Positions 1 through 8,339 of a stretch of 25,487 bases of DNA are shown here, piece after piece. This stretch comes from JAMLIN01 sp041676645 (GTDB lineage Bacteria; Pseudomonadota; Gammaproteobacteria; Burkholderiales; Burkholderiaceae_E). Position numbers and translations under genes: made by a program. Where the stretch lies: positions 1-25,487 of the forward strand of contig JBAYRO010000039.1 in NCBI GenBank assembly GCA_041676645.1. The letters are read 5' to 3'. Under the pieces are notes generated by a model that saw nothing but the letters and a program-made list of their open reading frames with translations, made no database searches and was not told the origin of the DNA. Numbering within the stretch: position 1 is the stretch's first letter; each line of letters begins with the position of its first letter.

Positions 1-74
1 GCGGCCAGCGCCGGCTGGGCGATGAGCGATGCGGCGGCAAGCGTAACGCCGATGGCGGCGATGCGAAACTTCAT
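1..74 (-). CDS. Secreted protein, N-terminal signal peptide only (partial)
   Basis: Only the first 24 or so codons lie in the window; the gene runs off the left edge. Reading leftward from the ATG at 74, the product begins MKFRIAAIGVTLAAASLIAQ and continues PALAA. This is a classical Sec signal peptide: basic n-region, hydrophobic core, Ala-x-Ala-type cleavage site. A good ribosome binding site (GGAGAC) lies a few bases upstream. It follows the TAXI solute-binding protein on the same strand with a gap of about 160 bases. It could be another periplasmic binding protein or a related exported protein, but the mature domain is not visible, so no function is assigned. Confidence 0.6.
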   Translation of the reverse strand, partial: MKFRIAAIGVTLAAASLIAQPALA

Positions 75-235
75 GCGACTGTCTCCTGGTATCGGGATTC
101 CGTTTTCCGGGCTCGCGCTCGAACCGGAAAGGACGCGACTTTTCGACGCCGCGACATACTAGCATCGAGAGCGGCTCGTCGGCTCCTGCATGCCCCGACC
201 CCGTGCAGGCCAGTTGCCCCGATCCTGGTGGACGG

Positions 236-1390
236 CTACCAGTCCTCGATTCCGACCTCCATGCCGGCTTCGCGCAAAGCGTCCGCGCGCGCCCCTTGCC
301 AGGCAGCAATATGCTCCTTGCCTTCCAGGTTCCGTGCCAGGAGCTTGCTCCAGGCTTCGGCGAGAACCTCCTGACGCCTGATCAGCCCGTCGTTGTGCGC
401 CTGATGCGTCGCGTTCCACAGGCCTTTCTCCTCGAAGTACCGAATCGCGCCTTCGTGGTAAGGAACCACCCACTCGAGATTCTGTCGCTCGAGCGCCCAG
501 CCGCCGTTGCCGGGGGCGGAGTCCTTGTAGAGCGGATACGTTTCGTCCATCGCGCGCATCACCGCATAGACGTCCGCCGCCTTGCGATCGACCAGCGTCG
601 TCAGGATCGGATAGGGAATCATCGACAGTTCGATCGGCTGCTCCTTCGAAAGCCCGGCGCCATCCGTCGCCTTGACTGGCACGAAGAAGGGCGCCAGCGC
701 CAGCACTCGTTGCCAGCCTTCCGTATCCGACGCGGGCATCGGTGGGTAAACCACGCCGCGTGGCGACTGGGCAAGTTCATACGTGATGCCGGCAAGCGAG
801 TTCGCGAAAGCAGCATCGACCTGGCCATTGACTATTCCCTTCAAGCCCGCGCCATATCCGCCGAACTCCACCTTCTCGACGTCATCCCAGGTCAGCCCAC
901 CGAATGCGAGCAATGCGGCCGTGTTCTTCTGCAAGGCCGGTGAACCGATCACCCAGGAAACCCGCTTGCCCTTGAGGTCCGCCACCGTCTTGACACCCGT
1001 GTCGGCCGCGACGATGAGGGGAAGCGCGAAGTCGCCGATATTGGTGAGCAGGATCCGGACCGGCATCGGCCCCCAGTCTCGGGCGCCGAACTCGAACACG
1101 CCTTCCTGCTGCATGTACGTGGCGCTGCCGTTGGCGACGAAATCCAGTTGCCCGGTCTTCAATGGCAGTATTCGCGAAACATCGTTCTTGCCCGGGATGA
1201 TCCGCAGATTGACGCCGTATTTCGTCTTGAACGCGCTTGCGATGCCGACGACCTGACTGTAGCCGCCGGAACCGACGTCGTACGCGCTCCAGGCCATTGT
1301 CTCCGGCAACTCTGGTTCGGCGGCAGCGGGCTGCGCAGCGAAAGCGCATGTTGCCAGTACGGCGCTCGCGAGGGAAAAGCGATGCGACAT
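236..1390 (-). CDS. TAXI family TRAP transporter solute-binding protein
   Basis: 384 residues, the periplasmic substrate-capturing component of a TRAP transporter of the TAXI (TRAP-associated extracytoplasmic immunogenic) type. A Sec signal peptide covers about residues 1-24, ending AAQPAAAEP. The mature part has the family pattern: YDVGSGGYSQVVGIASAF near the start, an early PGKNDVSRILPLKTGQLDF segment, then DLKGKRVSWVIGSPA and an FGGYGAGLKGIVNGQVDAAF segment of the second lobe. The start at 1390 has an AGGAGG ribosome binding site. TAXI proteins normally work with a fused DctQM-type permease; none is in the window, so it may lie beyond the left edge or elsewhere. Substrate is unknown. The gene diverges from the two-component regulator at 1476 with only about 85 bases between them. 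Confidence 0.9.
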   Translation of the reverse strand: MSHRFSLASAVLATCAFAAQPAAAEPELPETMAWSAYDVGSGGYSQVVGIASAFKTKYGVNLRIIPGKNDVSRILPLKTGQLDFVANGSATYMQQEGVFEFGARDWGPMPVRILLTNIGDFALPLIVAADTGVKTVADLKGKRVSWVIGSPALQKNTAALLAFGGLTWDDVEKVEFGGYGAGLKGIVNGQVDAAFANSLAGITYELAQSPRGVVYPPMPASDTEGWQRVLALAPFFVPVKATDGAGLSKEQPIELSMIPYPILTTLVDRKAADVYAVMRAMDETYPLYKDSAPGNGGWALERQNLEWVVPYHEGAIRYFEEKGLWNATHQAHNDGLIRRQEVLAEAWSKLLARNLEGKEHIAAWQGARADALREAGMEVGIEDW

Positions 1391-1462
1391 CGTCGGCCTC
1401 CTCTTGTGGGAATTTCCGCCAGCCTACACGCATATGGCCGCGCGGCATACGATCTCCTCGGC

Positions 1463-1468
1463 GATAAT
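1463..1468 (+). promoter_or_regulatory. Possible -10 box for a leaderless regulator mRNA
   Basis: GATAAT differs from the sigma-70 -10 consensus at one position and ends only 7 bases before the ATG of the response regulator. A start site at normal spacing would fall on or next to the ATG, giving a leaderless transcript. No purine-rich ribosome binding site precedes this ATG, which fits. I could not identify a convincing -35 box, so the call is weak. Confidence 0.35.
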
Positions 1469-1475
1469 CGCACCC

Positions 1476-2150
1476 ATGCCGAAGATCCTGCTCGTCGACG
1501 ACGACGATGAATTGCGCGACATGCTCGCCGAGTACCTCGCCCGCGACGGCTTCGAGACCGAGACCGCCGCCGACGGCGCCCGCGGCGCCGAACTCGCGCT
1601 CGGCCCGGGCATCGACCTCGTGGTGCTCGATGTGATGATGCCCGGCACCGACGGCATCGAGGCGCTGCGCCGAATCCGGGCGGCGAGCCCCATCCCCGTG
1701 CTCATGCTGACCGCGCGTGGCGACGACATCGACCGCATCGTCGGGCTGGAACTGGGCGCCGACGACTATGTGCCCAAGCCCTGTACACCGCGCGAACTCG
1801 CCGCCCGGATCCGGGCGATCCTGCGGCGCAGCGACTCCACCGGGCGCGACCTCATCACCGTCGGTGCGCTGAGCCTGCATGTTTCACAGCGCCGGGCAAC
1901 CTGGAACGAAGCCCCGATCGAACTCACCGGCGCGGAGTTCGAGGTACTGACCGTGCTCGCGCGCCACGTCGGCACCGTGGTCAGCAAGCAGGTCCTTTCG
2001 CGCGAGGCCCTGGGCCGCGAGCCGGGACGCTTCGATCGCAGCATCGACATGCATGTGAGCGGCATCCGCCAGAAACTCGGCAGCCGCAGCGACGGCAGCT
2101 CCTGGATCCAGACGGTACGCGGCCGCGGCTACCAGCTGGTGCTGGACTGA
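1476..2150 (+). CDS. CpxR-like OmpR-family response regulator
   Basis: 224 residues. The N-terminal receiver domain (about 1-118) has the acidic cluster in MPKILLVDDDDE, the phospho-acceptor Asp52 in VLDVMMPG, the conserved Thr in MLTARG and Lys101 in VPKP. The C-terminal winged-helix domain (about 128-224) includes ELTGAEFEVL, FDRSIDMHVSGIRQKLG and VRGRGYQL. From memory this matches E. coli CpxR more closely than other OmpR regulators, especially in the ALG...FDRSIDMH stretch. The ATG at 1476 was preferred to an upstream in-frame ATG at 1404 because family proteins begin with M-x-K-I-L-L-V-D-D. The residue after K-P is Cys103, where Phe is usual. The partner kinase starts 12 bases downstream. 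Role: DNA-binding output of an envelope-sensing two-component system; target genes are unknown. Confidence 0.93.
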   Translation: MPKILLVDDDDELRDMLAEYLARDGFETETAADGARGAELALGPGIDLVVLDVMMPGTDGIEALRRIRAASPIPVLMLTARGDDIDRIVGLELGADDYVPKPCTPRELAARIRAILRRSDSTGRDLITVGALSLHVSQRRATWNEAPIELTGAEFEVLTVLARHVGTVVSKQVLSREALGREPGRFDRSIDMHVSGIRQKLGSRSDGSSWIQTVRGRGYQLVLD

Positions 2151-2162
2151 AGGCCCCCCCGA

Positions 2163-3572
2163 ATGGGCCGACTCTTCTGGAAGATCCTCGCCGGTTTCTG
2201 GCTGGCCCTGATCGCGGCGGCAATCGGCGCCGGCATCGGCGTGGCGCTCGAGCAGCAGTCGCGCTTCGATGAGCGCATGGCCCGCTTCGAGGCCTCGCCG
2301 CTCGCGACCGGCCCCTACACCCGGGCCCGGATCGCCGAGACCGCGGCACTGCTGCGCCATGCCGGCCCCGAAACCACCGCACGCGTGCTGGCCGAACGCG
2401 GTCCGCGCGCGGCCCGCCGGCCGGTGCTGGTCGTCGACGCCCAGGGCCGCGACCTGCTCGGGCGCGAGGTCCCGGCGCAGGCGCTCGCGCAGGCGCGGGC
2501 CGAGGCGATCGACGACGATGCCGTCGCTGTCGACGCTCCCGAGCCGGACGACGGGATCCGCAGCACCGCGAGTCGCGTCAGGCTTGCCGATGGCGGCGAG
2601 TACATCCTGTTCGCCGCCACCGACCGCTCCTGGAGCCCGGGGCGCGGGCCGGGTCCCGCACCGGGCCCCTGGTCGCCGTGGCTGCTGATCGGCGCCGGCC
2701 TGGTCGCCAGCCTCGGCTTCGCCGCTGGCCTCGCCTGGTACATGGCACGTCCGATCCGGCTGATGCGCGCGGCGGTACGCCGCGTCGCCGGCGGGGATCT
2801 CGAGACCCGGATCGGCGCGCGGCTCGGTGCCCGGCGCGACGAGCTCGCCGAGCTCGGGCACGACTTCGATGCGATGACGACGCAACTGCAGGCGCTGATC
2901 GGCGCCCAGCAGCGGCTGCTCCATGATGTGTCGCACGAACTGCGCTCGCCACTCGCCCGGCTGCAGGCGGCGGTCGGCCTGGCCCAGCAGGATCCGGCGC
3001 GCGCGGGCGCGATGCTCGAGCGCATCGAGCGCGAGTCCCGTCGGCTCGATGAGCTGGTCGGCGAAGTGCTGGCGCTCGCGCGCGCCGAATCGGGACCCGG
3101 AGCCGGAGCGCGCGCGCCCGTGGAGATCGACGAACTGCTGGCCGAGGTAGCCGACGATGCCCGCTTCGAGGCCGAGCCCCTGGAACGCTCGGTGGTCCTC
3201 GCGATCGCCGCGCCGGGCGCCGCCATCGTCGGCCACGCCGAGCTGCTGCACCGGGCCTTCGACAATGTGGTGCGCAATGCGCTGCGCCATACCGTCGCGG
3301 GCAGCGCAGTGGAGATTGCCTCGCGACTGCGCGACGACGGCGTCGAGATCCGCATCGAGGATCGCGGGCCGGGCCTGGCGGCGGGCGAGCGCGACCGCAT
3401 CTTCGAGCCATTCACCCGCGGGCCGGCGCCCGACGACGGCAACGGCTTCGGACTCGGGCTCGCGATCGCGCGCCGCGCGATCGAAGCGCATGGCGGGCGG
3501 ATCGCCGCCTTCGATCGCGAAGGCGGCGGCCTCTCGGTGCGGATCGAGCTGCCGCTGGCAGGCCGCTCCTAA
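2163..3572 (+). CDS. CpxA-like sensor histidine kinase
   Basis: 469 residues. The order is: TM helix about 8-28, periplasmic sensor region about 29-172, second TM about 175-197 (WLLIGAGLVASLGFAAGLAW), HAMP linker (ARPIRLMRAAVRRVAGGDLE), HisKA with phospho-acceptor His258 in HDVSHELRSP, and HATPase_c with N box (NVVRNALRHT), G1 (DRGPGLA) and G2 (GFGLGLAIARR). All catalytic boxes look intact. It is an inner-membrane kinase that would phosphorylate the regulator encoded 12 bases upstream; the two form an operon. The translation signal is weak (GAAGG, then a run of C), suggesting coupling to the upstream gene. The stop codon overlaps the stop of the convergent flippase gene. Confidence 0.93.
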   Translation: MGRLFWKILAGFWLALIAAAIGAGIGVALEQQSRFDERMARFEASPLATGPYTRARIAETAALLRHAGPETTARVLAERGPRAARRPVLVVDAQGRDLLGREVPAQALAQARAEAIDDDAVAVDAPEPDDGIRSTASRVRLADGGEYILFAATDRSWSPGRGPGPAPGPWSPWLLIGAGLVASLGFAAGLAWYMARPIRLMRAAVRRVAGGDLETRIGARLGARRDELAELGHDFDAMTTQLQALIGAQQRLLHDVSHELRSPLARLQAAVGLAQQDPARAGAMLERIERESRRLDELVGEVLALARAESGPGAGARAPVEIDELLAEVADDARFEAEPLERSVVLAIAAPGAAIVGHAELLHRAFDNVVRNALRHTVAGSAVEIASRLRDDGVEIRIEDRGPGLAAGERDRIFEPFTRGPAPDDGNGFGLGLAIARRAIEAHGGRIAAFDREGGGLSVRIELPLAGRS

Positions 3573-5053
3573 ACCCCGTCGAAGGAGCGCCTCAGGGCGT
3601 CACGATCGCGGCGCCCGATCGCCAGGGCGATCCCGACCAGCTGCCGGAACAGCGCCGGCGAGAGCAGCCGCAACATCCCGATGTAGATCGCCGCGCCGAC
3701 GACGACGGCCATGGCGAGCGCGACCGGCTGCGGCAGGACCCGGGCCGCCATCGGCAGCAGGAACCAGACCGCGGCGCCCATCACGAGGGCAGCCATCATG
3801 GGCACCATGCCGGCCAGCGCCTGGGTACGCAGGGAAAGACCGCTGATCGCCCGGATCATCGGCGCGGCAACCGGCCAGACCAGGTAGCCGCGCACCAGCA
3901 TCGCCAGACCGACCAGACCCACGCCGAGCGGAGCGGCAAGACCGACGAGCACCAGCGTCAGGACGACGCTGATCGCCGCCACGATCACGTGCCGGCCAGG
4001 ATGGCCGCTGCCGCGCAGGACCGCCGCCTGCAGGGAGCCGGTCGCATGGCGCAGGCCGAGCAGCAGCAGCGCCTCGGCCACTGGCACGGCGGCGATCCAG
4101 CCCGCGCCGAAGAACATCGGGATCAGCACCTGGGCGCAGGCGGCCAGGCCCACGAAGAGCGGCGCGCCGACCAGCGTGGTGGCACGCAGGGCGCCCGCCG
4201 AGATGCGCTGCAGCGCGACCCGGTCCTCGCGGACCCGGGCGACGCCGGCGACCAGCACCTGGTAGACGGGCAGGGTCAACACGCGGGTGGCTTCGGTGAA
4301 CAGGCGCTGCGCCAGGGCGAAGAGCCCGACCGCCTCGGTGCCCAGCACCCGGCCGACGATGATCCTCGGCAGTTGCTGTTCGAGGTAGGCGAGCCCGTAG
4401 CTGCCCCAGGTATTCAGGTTGTAGACGACCAGTTCGCGCACATCGCGCGGCCGGAACCGCCATCCCGGCCGCCAGCGCGCCGCGCCGAAGGCGAGCGCGG
4501 CATGGACGACACCGCGGACGATCTCCATGAAGACGAGGCTCCAGATGCCGGCGCCGGCCAGCGCCAGGCCGATTCCGGTGATGCTCGCCGCCACCGCGCC
4601 AATCGACTCGGCCGCCGCCAGGGCGCGAAAACCCCCTTCGCGCATCAGTCGCGCCGTCGGCACGACGAGCAGCGCCGCAAGGACGATGTTCGCGCCGCGC
4701 CACGGCAGGATCTCCTCCAGTTCGGCGCCACCGTTGAGCATGGCGGCGGCCGGCGCCGCCCCGGCCGTGAGCGCGGCCCAGGCGAGCAGGCCCATCGCCA
4801 GCGGCAGCACGAAGCTGGCGTTGAGATGGCCGGCGCGCACGCTGCGGCGCTGCACCAGGGTTTCGGTGGGACTGGCAACCAGGAAGATGTCGGTCAGGCC
4901 GATCAGGACCCAGGACAGCGCGATCACGCCATAGGCCTGCGGCCCGACGATGCGGGCGATCAGGGCGAGTGCGACGAGATTGATCGCGAACTGCGCCAGC
5001 TTGCCGGCGGCATTCCAGGCGGTGTGGTCGACCAGCTGGCTGGGACGGGGCAT
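3569..5053 (-). CDS. Wzx-like polysaccharide flippase (MOP superfamily)
   Basis: 494 residues, almost entirely hydrophobic segments consistent with 12 or more membrane helices. The N-terminus, with WNAAGKLAQFAINLVALALIA then RIVGPQAYGVIALSW, is the hallmark of the polysaccharide biosynthesis/O-antigen flippase family (PST/MOP exporters). These proteins move lipid-linked oligosaccharides from the cytoplasmic to the periplasmic face of the inner membrane. The gene is last in a minus-strand cluster, about 50 bases after the DUF2264 gene, with no strong ribosome binding site. Its stop (TAG at 3571-3569) overlaps the kinase stop on the other strand. With the glycosyltransferase at 8336-9361 it marks this cluster as glycan-related. 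The substrate cannot be read from sequence. Confidence 0.88.
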   Translation of the reverse strand: MPRPSQLVDHTAWNAAGKLAQFAINLVALALIARIVGPQAYGVIALSWVLIGLTDIFLVASPTETLVQRRSVRAGHLNASFVLPLAMGLLAWAALTAGAAPAAAMLNGGAELEEILPWRGANIVLAALLVVPTARLMREGGFRALAAAESIGAVAASITGIGLALAGAGIWSLVFMEIVRGVVHAALAFGAARWRPGWRFRPRDVRELVVYNLNTWGSYGLAYLEQQLPRIIVGRVLGTEAVGLFALAQRLFTEATRVLTLPVYQVLVAGVARVREDRVALQRISAGALRATTLVGAPLFVGLAACAQVLIPMFFGAGWIAAVPVAEALLLLGLRHATGSLQAAVLRGSGHPGRHVIVAAISVVLTLVLVGLAAPLGVGLVGLAMLVRGYLVWPVAAPMIRAISGLSLRTQALAGMVPMMAALVMGAAVWFLLPMAARVLPQPVALAMAVVVGAAIYIGMLRLLSPALFRQLVGIALAIGRRDRDALRRSFDGV

Positions 5054-5104
5054 GGACCGGGACAGTGACCAGTGGAACCGACGACGACGGGCCAGCCGGC
5101 CCGG

Positions 5105-6619
5105 TCAGCGGACGATTTCGCAGGCCGACAGCGGCTCCGCGGTGGAGTACACGGGTCGGCGGTAGAGCGCATCGGCATTGTCCGGGCGCCGCGGCGCCTG
5201 CATCAGCCATTCCTTGAGCGATTCGCGCCATCCGGAGCGGCGGATCGGTGTCGACGCATTGTCCTGGTTGGCATCGATCAGCAGGCGCACATGAGCATCG
5301 GCCCGAGTGCCTTCGACCCGCCATCCCGGCGCCTGCGCATGGACCGAGAAGTCGCCACGCTCGACGGGCAGCGGCTCGCGCTGCACCTCGAACATCGCCT
5401 GCTGGCGATCGGCATGGTAGGCGACGATGAGCGAGCGCAGCGACCAGAAGCAGCTGGCGGGACCGGAGTATCCATCGAGCAACGCGGGATCATCCGCGCA
5501 GACGCCCTGCGTCACCCGGCCCTGGTCGATCGCCCCGCGGGGCACGTAGTACGACCAGGTCGCATCGAGCGCGCGCATCGCCTCGCCGGGAGAGACCTCC
5601 GCCGGCGCGACCAGGGAAGCCGCCAGCAGCGGCGCCGGCGCGGCGAGCCGGTAGCACAGACTGTGGCCCATGAGGGGCACGCCATGCGGGCCGAACAGGT
5701 GCTTGTAGAAACCGGCGAACTCGGCAAGGCGGGCGCGGATCCGCTCGCGGTCCCATTGCGGATCGATCTGGTCGATCCAGAACAGGGCGTAGTGCATGCC
5801 CCAGGCGTTGTAGTAATCGAAGCCCTTCGGGACGTCCGCATACCAGCCGTCGCCGCGATACTGCATCTCGAAGCGTTCATAGGCGGTGCGCACCCGCATC
5901 GTCGACTGCCCGGTCGAGCCGCCGAACGAATCGACGACGCGCTCGATGAGCACCGGGTACAGGAGCCAGACGCCCTGGTGGACCTGCTGGCGCGACGCCT
6001 CGCGAAGCCAGTCGAGGACTCGCGCCCGCTGTGCCTCGTCGAGCATCGGCCAGAGCCGTTCGCGGGCAAGCCACAGGCCGAGCGCGATGTCGCTCGCTTC
6101 GACGATGCGCTGGTCGAACTCCCCGGCTTCGCCCCAGTACTCCGGGTGCGCGGGATCGGTGCCCGCCACCAGGCCGTCGCGCAGCGCCTCGGCAAGCGAT
6201 ACCGGCCCATCGGCGGTTTCAACGATATCGTTCGTCTCGCCCAGCCAGGCGGCCGCGAACGGGAAGACGCGCGAGAAGCCCTCGACCGCATCGACCTCCC
6301 GACCGTTGCCGCTCGGCTCGCCGGGATAGTAGGCCCGCGCTCGATGGTCGCCGCGGTACGCGAGGAATCCCTCGAGCAAATGCGCGGCGGCCGCTTCGTA
6401 GGGCTCTCGGCCCAGGCCCTCGGCCTCCGACGCTGCGGAGGCGAAGGCGCGACGAAGCTCGCCGCCCGGCTGGATCGCCATCGCGAGCGGCTCGGCCCGC
6501 ACGCCGAAGCCCTCGACCTGATTCTTCTGGCGCAGGAACAGGCCGGCCGCGACGACCAGCACGACGAATCCGACCATACCCAGCACGAGCAGGCCGAGCA
6601 GCCAGCGGCGCAGGCTCAT
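5105..6619 (-). CDS. Membrane-anchored DUF2264 protein, copy 1
   Basis: 504 residues. A short basic N-terminus (MSLRRW) and one TM helix (about 6-28) are followed by a large soluble domain, predicted periplasmic by the positive-inside rule. The domain has features I associate with DUF2264: EGFSRVFPFAAAWL, FDQRIVEASDIALGLWL (near 168), GFDYYNAWGMHYALFWIDQ (near 276), GHSLCYRLAA (near 320) and SGPASCFWSLRSL (near 388). The family is uncharacterised; its helix-rich pattern recalls alpha/alpha-toroid enzymes acting on sugars (inference). The ATG at 6619 was chosen over an upstream in-frame ATG because it gives the TM anchor at the N-terminus, forms an ATGA overlap with the GMC stop, and matches the start of copy 2 at 15232-16761. 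Confidence 0.85.
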   Translation of the reverse strand: MSLRRWLLGLLVLGMVGFVVLVVAAGLFLRQKNQVEGFGVRAEPLAMAIQPGGELRRAFASAASEAEGLGREPYEAAAAHLLEGFLAYRGDHRARAYYPGEPSGNGREVDAVEGFSRVFPFAAAWLGETNDIVETADGPVSLAEALRDGLVAGTDPAHPEYWGEAGEFDQRIVEASDIALGLWLARERLWPMLDEAQRARVLDWLREASRQQVHQGVWLLYPVLIERVVDSFGGSTGQSTMRVRTAYERFEMQYRGDGWYADVPKGFDYYNAWGMHYALFWIDQIDPQWDRERIRARLAEFAGFYKHLFGPHGVPLMGHSLCYRLAAPAPLLAASLVAPAEVSPGEAMRALDATWSYYVPRGAIDQGRVTQGVCADDPALLDGYSGPASCFWSLRSLIVAYHADRQQAMFEVQREPLPVERGDFSVHAQAPGWRVEGTRADAHVRLLIDANQDNASTPIRRSGWRESLKEWLMQAPRRPDNADALYRRPVYSTAEPLSACEIVR

Positions 6620-8103
6620 GCAGGCCTCCCGGTTTCGATCCGCAGCGTGCCGTGCTGCTCGCCATCGCGGGCAAGGCTGGCGGCCAGATGCTCGGACAGG
6701 CGCAAGGCAAGCTGGACGATGGTCAATGTGGGATTGGCGAAGCCGGCGCTCGGGAAGACCGAGGAACCTCCGATGTAGAGATTGCCGATGCCGTGGACGC
6801 GACAATCGGCATCGACCACGCCCCGGCGCGGATCATCGCTCATCCGTGTGCCGCCCATGTGGTGGTTGCCGCCGATCTCGTCATCGGGCGGGAAGCCGCC
6901 GGCGCCCTCGACCCAGGGATCGAGCCGGATCCGCCCGATGCCGCGGGCCGCAAGCTCGCCGGCGAGCAGCTCGACGGCGACCTGCGGCGTACGTCGGTCG
7001 AAATCGTCCAGGTACCAGTGCAGGTCGGTCCGCGGGATACCGAAGGCATCGACTCGATCGGACAGCACGATGCGATTGTGCGCCCGCGGCGGTTGCTCCC
7101 ATGAAGCGCGCAACAGCAGGCCGCAAACCAGCCGCTTGCCCAGGCGCCGGAACACCTTCTCGCCGAGGGCGGGCGCGACGCAGGCAAGCTGGGTGACGAG
7201 TTCCCGGGCCACGCCTTCCTTGGCCGGATGGATACGCAGGCCGCAGTTGAGGATTCGGTGCTCGCGGATGGTCGCCGCGGTCGGCGCGATGAAGACGGCG
7301 CCGTGCGAGTCGAACTCGAAGGGAAAATCGTCCTCGAGCAGGATATGGCCGAGCGTGAAATGCGGATGCTCCATCCAGTAGCGCCCCAGCGCCGCCGGTT
7401 CGGGCACCAGCCTGCCGCCCGACTGCCGATTGGCCCACAACAGCAATCGGCTGTTCTCGATGCCGCCGGCGCAGAGCACGAAGCGCCTGGCCGCGACCAG
7501 GCGCTCGGCGCCGTCGCGATCGCGTACCCGGGCATGGACGACACGCCCCGCCTCGACATCGAAGCCGGTGACATAGCAGCCCAGCGCAAGGTCGACCCGC
7601 TCGCTGCGCCGGAAATCCTCCCCGTAGAGCGTGGCGAAGTTCACCGGCGGCGAATAGCCGAAGGGAACCTGGCGCAGCGAATCGCCGAACTCGACGGGCG
7701 ACGGGAACTCGGGCAGCTGGAGAATACGCAAGGCCGGCTCGAGCCAGCGCTCCAGCTCGGCCGGCTCGATCGGCCAGGCCGCATCGATACCGTCCACCTT
7801 GTTGTCGAGGTCGACCGGATCCAGCGGCCGACACCAGCCGCCCCAGTGGTTGGACGAACCGCCGAACTGCCGCAGCCGGCTGACCGACATCGGCAAGAGC
7901 GGCGGGCCACCGTAGAAGTCGCCCTCGTAGACCGCCTGCGAGGCTTCGTTCCAGGATTCCTCGCCAGCCTCGAGCAGCAGCACCGAGAGGCCCGCCTGGC
8001 CGAGCGCATGCGCGATCGTCGCGCCAGCGGGCCCGCTGCCGATGACGCAGACCTCATGGCGCCGGCTGCGTGCGTCCAGCGCGCCGAGGGAATCGACGAG
8101 CAT
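6616..8103 (-). CDS. GMC-family FAD oxidoreductase, copy 1
   Basis: 495 residues. The FAD-binding Rossmann motif is at the N-terminus (VCVIGSGPAGATIAHALG followed by LLLEAG). The GMC-type flavin region FGGSSNHWGGW lies near residues 79-89, and the C-terminal domain has NHHMGGTRMSDDP (catalytic-type His near 415) and GSSVFPSAGFANPTLT (catalytic-type Asn near 455). GMC enzymes oxidise alcohols or sugars using FAD. There is no signal peptide. The upstream neighbour, a Tat-signal miniprotein, overlaps it by one base (TGATG), and the downstream DUF2264 gene overlaps by four (ATGA). This arrangement recalls membrane sugar dehydrogenases, whose catalytic subunit is exported by riding on a small Tat-signal subunit. 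Substrate unknown; the glycan context suggests a sugar or polysaccharide. Confidence 0.9.
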   Translation of the reverse strand: MLVDSLGALDARSRRHEVCVIGSGPAGATIAHALGQAGLSVLLLEAGEESWNEASQAVYEGDFYGGPPLLPMSVSRLRQFGGSSNHWGGWCRPLDPVDLDNKVDGIDAAWPIEPAELERWLEPALRILQLPEFPSPVEFGDSLRQVPFGYSPPVNFATLYGEDFRRSERVDLALGCYVTGFDVEAGRVVHARVRDRDGAERLVAARRFVLCAGGIENSRLLLWANRQSGGRLVPEPAALGRYWMEHPHFTLGHILLEDDFPFEFDSHGAVFIAPTAATIREHRILNCGLRIHPAKEGVARELVTQLACVAPALGEKVFRRLGKRLVCGLLLRASWEQPPRAHNRIVLSDRVDAFGIPRTDLHWYLDDFDRRTPQVAVELLAGELAARGIGRIRLDPWVEGAGGFPPDDEIGGNHHMGGTRMSDDPRRGVVDADCRVHGIGNLYIGGSSVFPSAGFANPTLTIVQLALRLSEHLAASLARDGEQHGTLRIETGRPA

Positions 8104-8339
8104 CAGCGGTCGCTTCGGGCGAGCAACCAGCCCTCGCGGTGAATCAGGCCGCCGCTCGCGCGATGCGAAGCCGGTCCTGGCCCGGAGGGAGTCGCGACGG
8201 GATCGGCAACGGTGGCGGCCCGGGCCGCGCCGGGCAGCGCTGCGGCAACGACGGGTGCACCGGACGCCGCGATCACGCCGAGCAACCGGCGCCGGCCGGC
8301 CAGCGCCGGCCCCGAGGGAGAAGTCTTCTTGTTGTTCAT
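8103..8339 (-). CDS. Tat-signal miniprotein preceding GMC oxidoreductase, copy 1
   Basis: 78 residues. It carries a twin-arginine motif (GRRRLLGVIAAS, Arg pair near 16-18), an Ala-rich hydrophobic region and a plausible cleavage site (GAARA-AT). Only about 36 mature residues remain, ending REGWLLARSDR. The start codon overlaps the glycosyltransferase stop (ATGA), and the stop overlaps the GMC start (TGATG), so translation is probably coupled on both sides. A similar small protein precedes the second GMC gene at 18242-18466, sharing the GRRRLLG motif and a C-terminal W-L-L-x-R-x-D signature. That conservation argues it is a real gene. I infer an escort or small subunit for the GMC enzyme; no named family was recognised. 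Confidence 0.75.
   Translation of the reverse strand: MNNKKTSPSGPALAGRRRLLGVIAASGAPVVAAALPGAARAATVADPVATPSGPGPASHRASGGLIHREGWLLARSDR

Noticed and set aside
104..209. Two imperfect hairpins between the TAXI gene and the partial secreted gene (7-bp TTTCCGG/CCGGAAA and 6-bp CCTGCA/TGCAGG, both with 13-base loops)
   Set aside because: Long loops and no T-tract; too weak to call terminators or regulatory elements.
1884..3491. 535-codon minus-strand ORF opposite the kinase
   Set aside because: Antisense shadow of clear regulator and kinase domains; its product is Arg/Ala/Gly-rich with no domain.
5072..6778. 568-codon plus-strand ORF opposite the DUF2264 gene
   Set aside because: Shadow of a protein with a conserved paralog in the window; no recognisable domain of its own.
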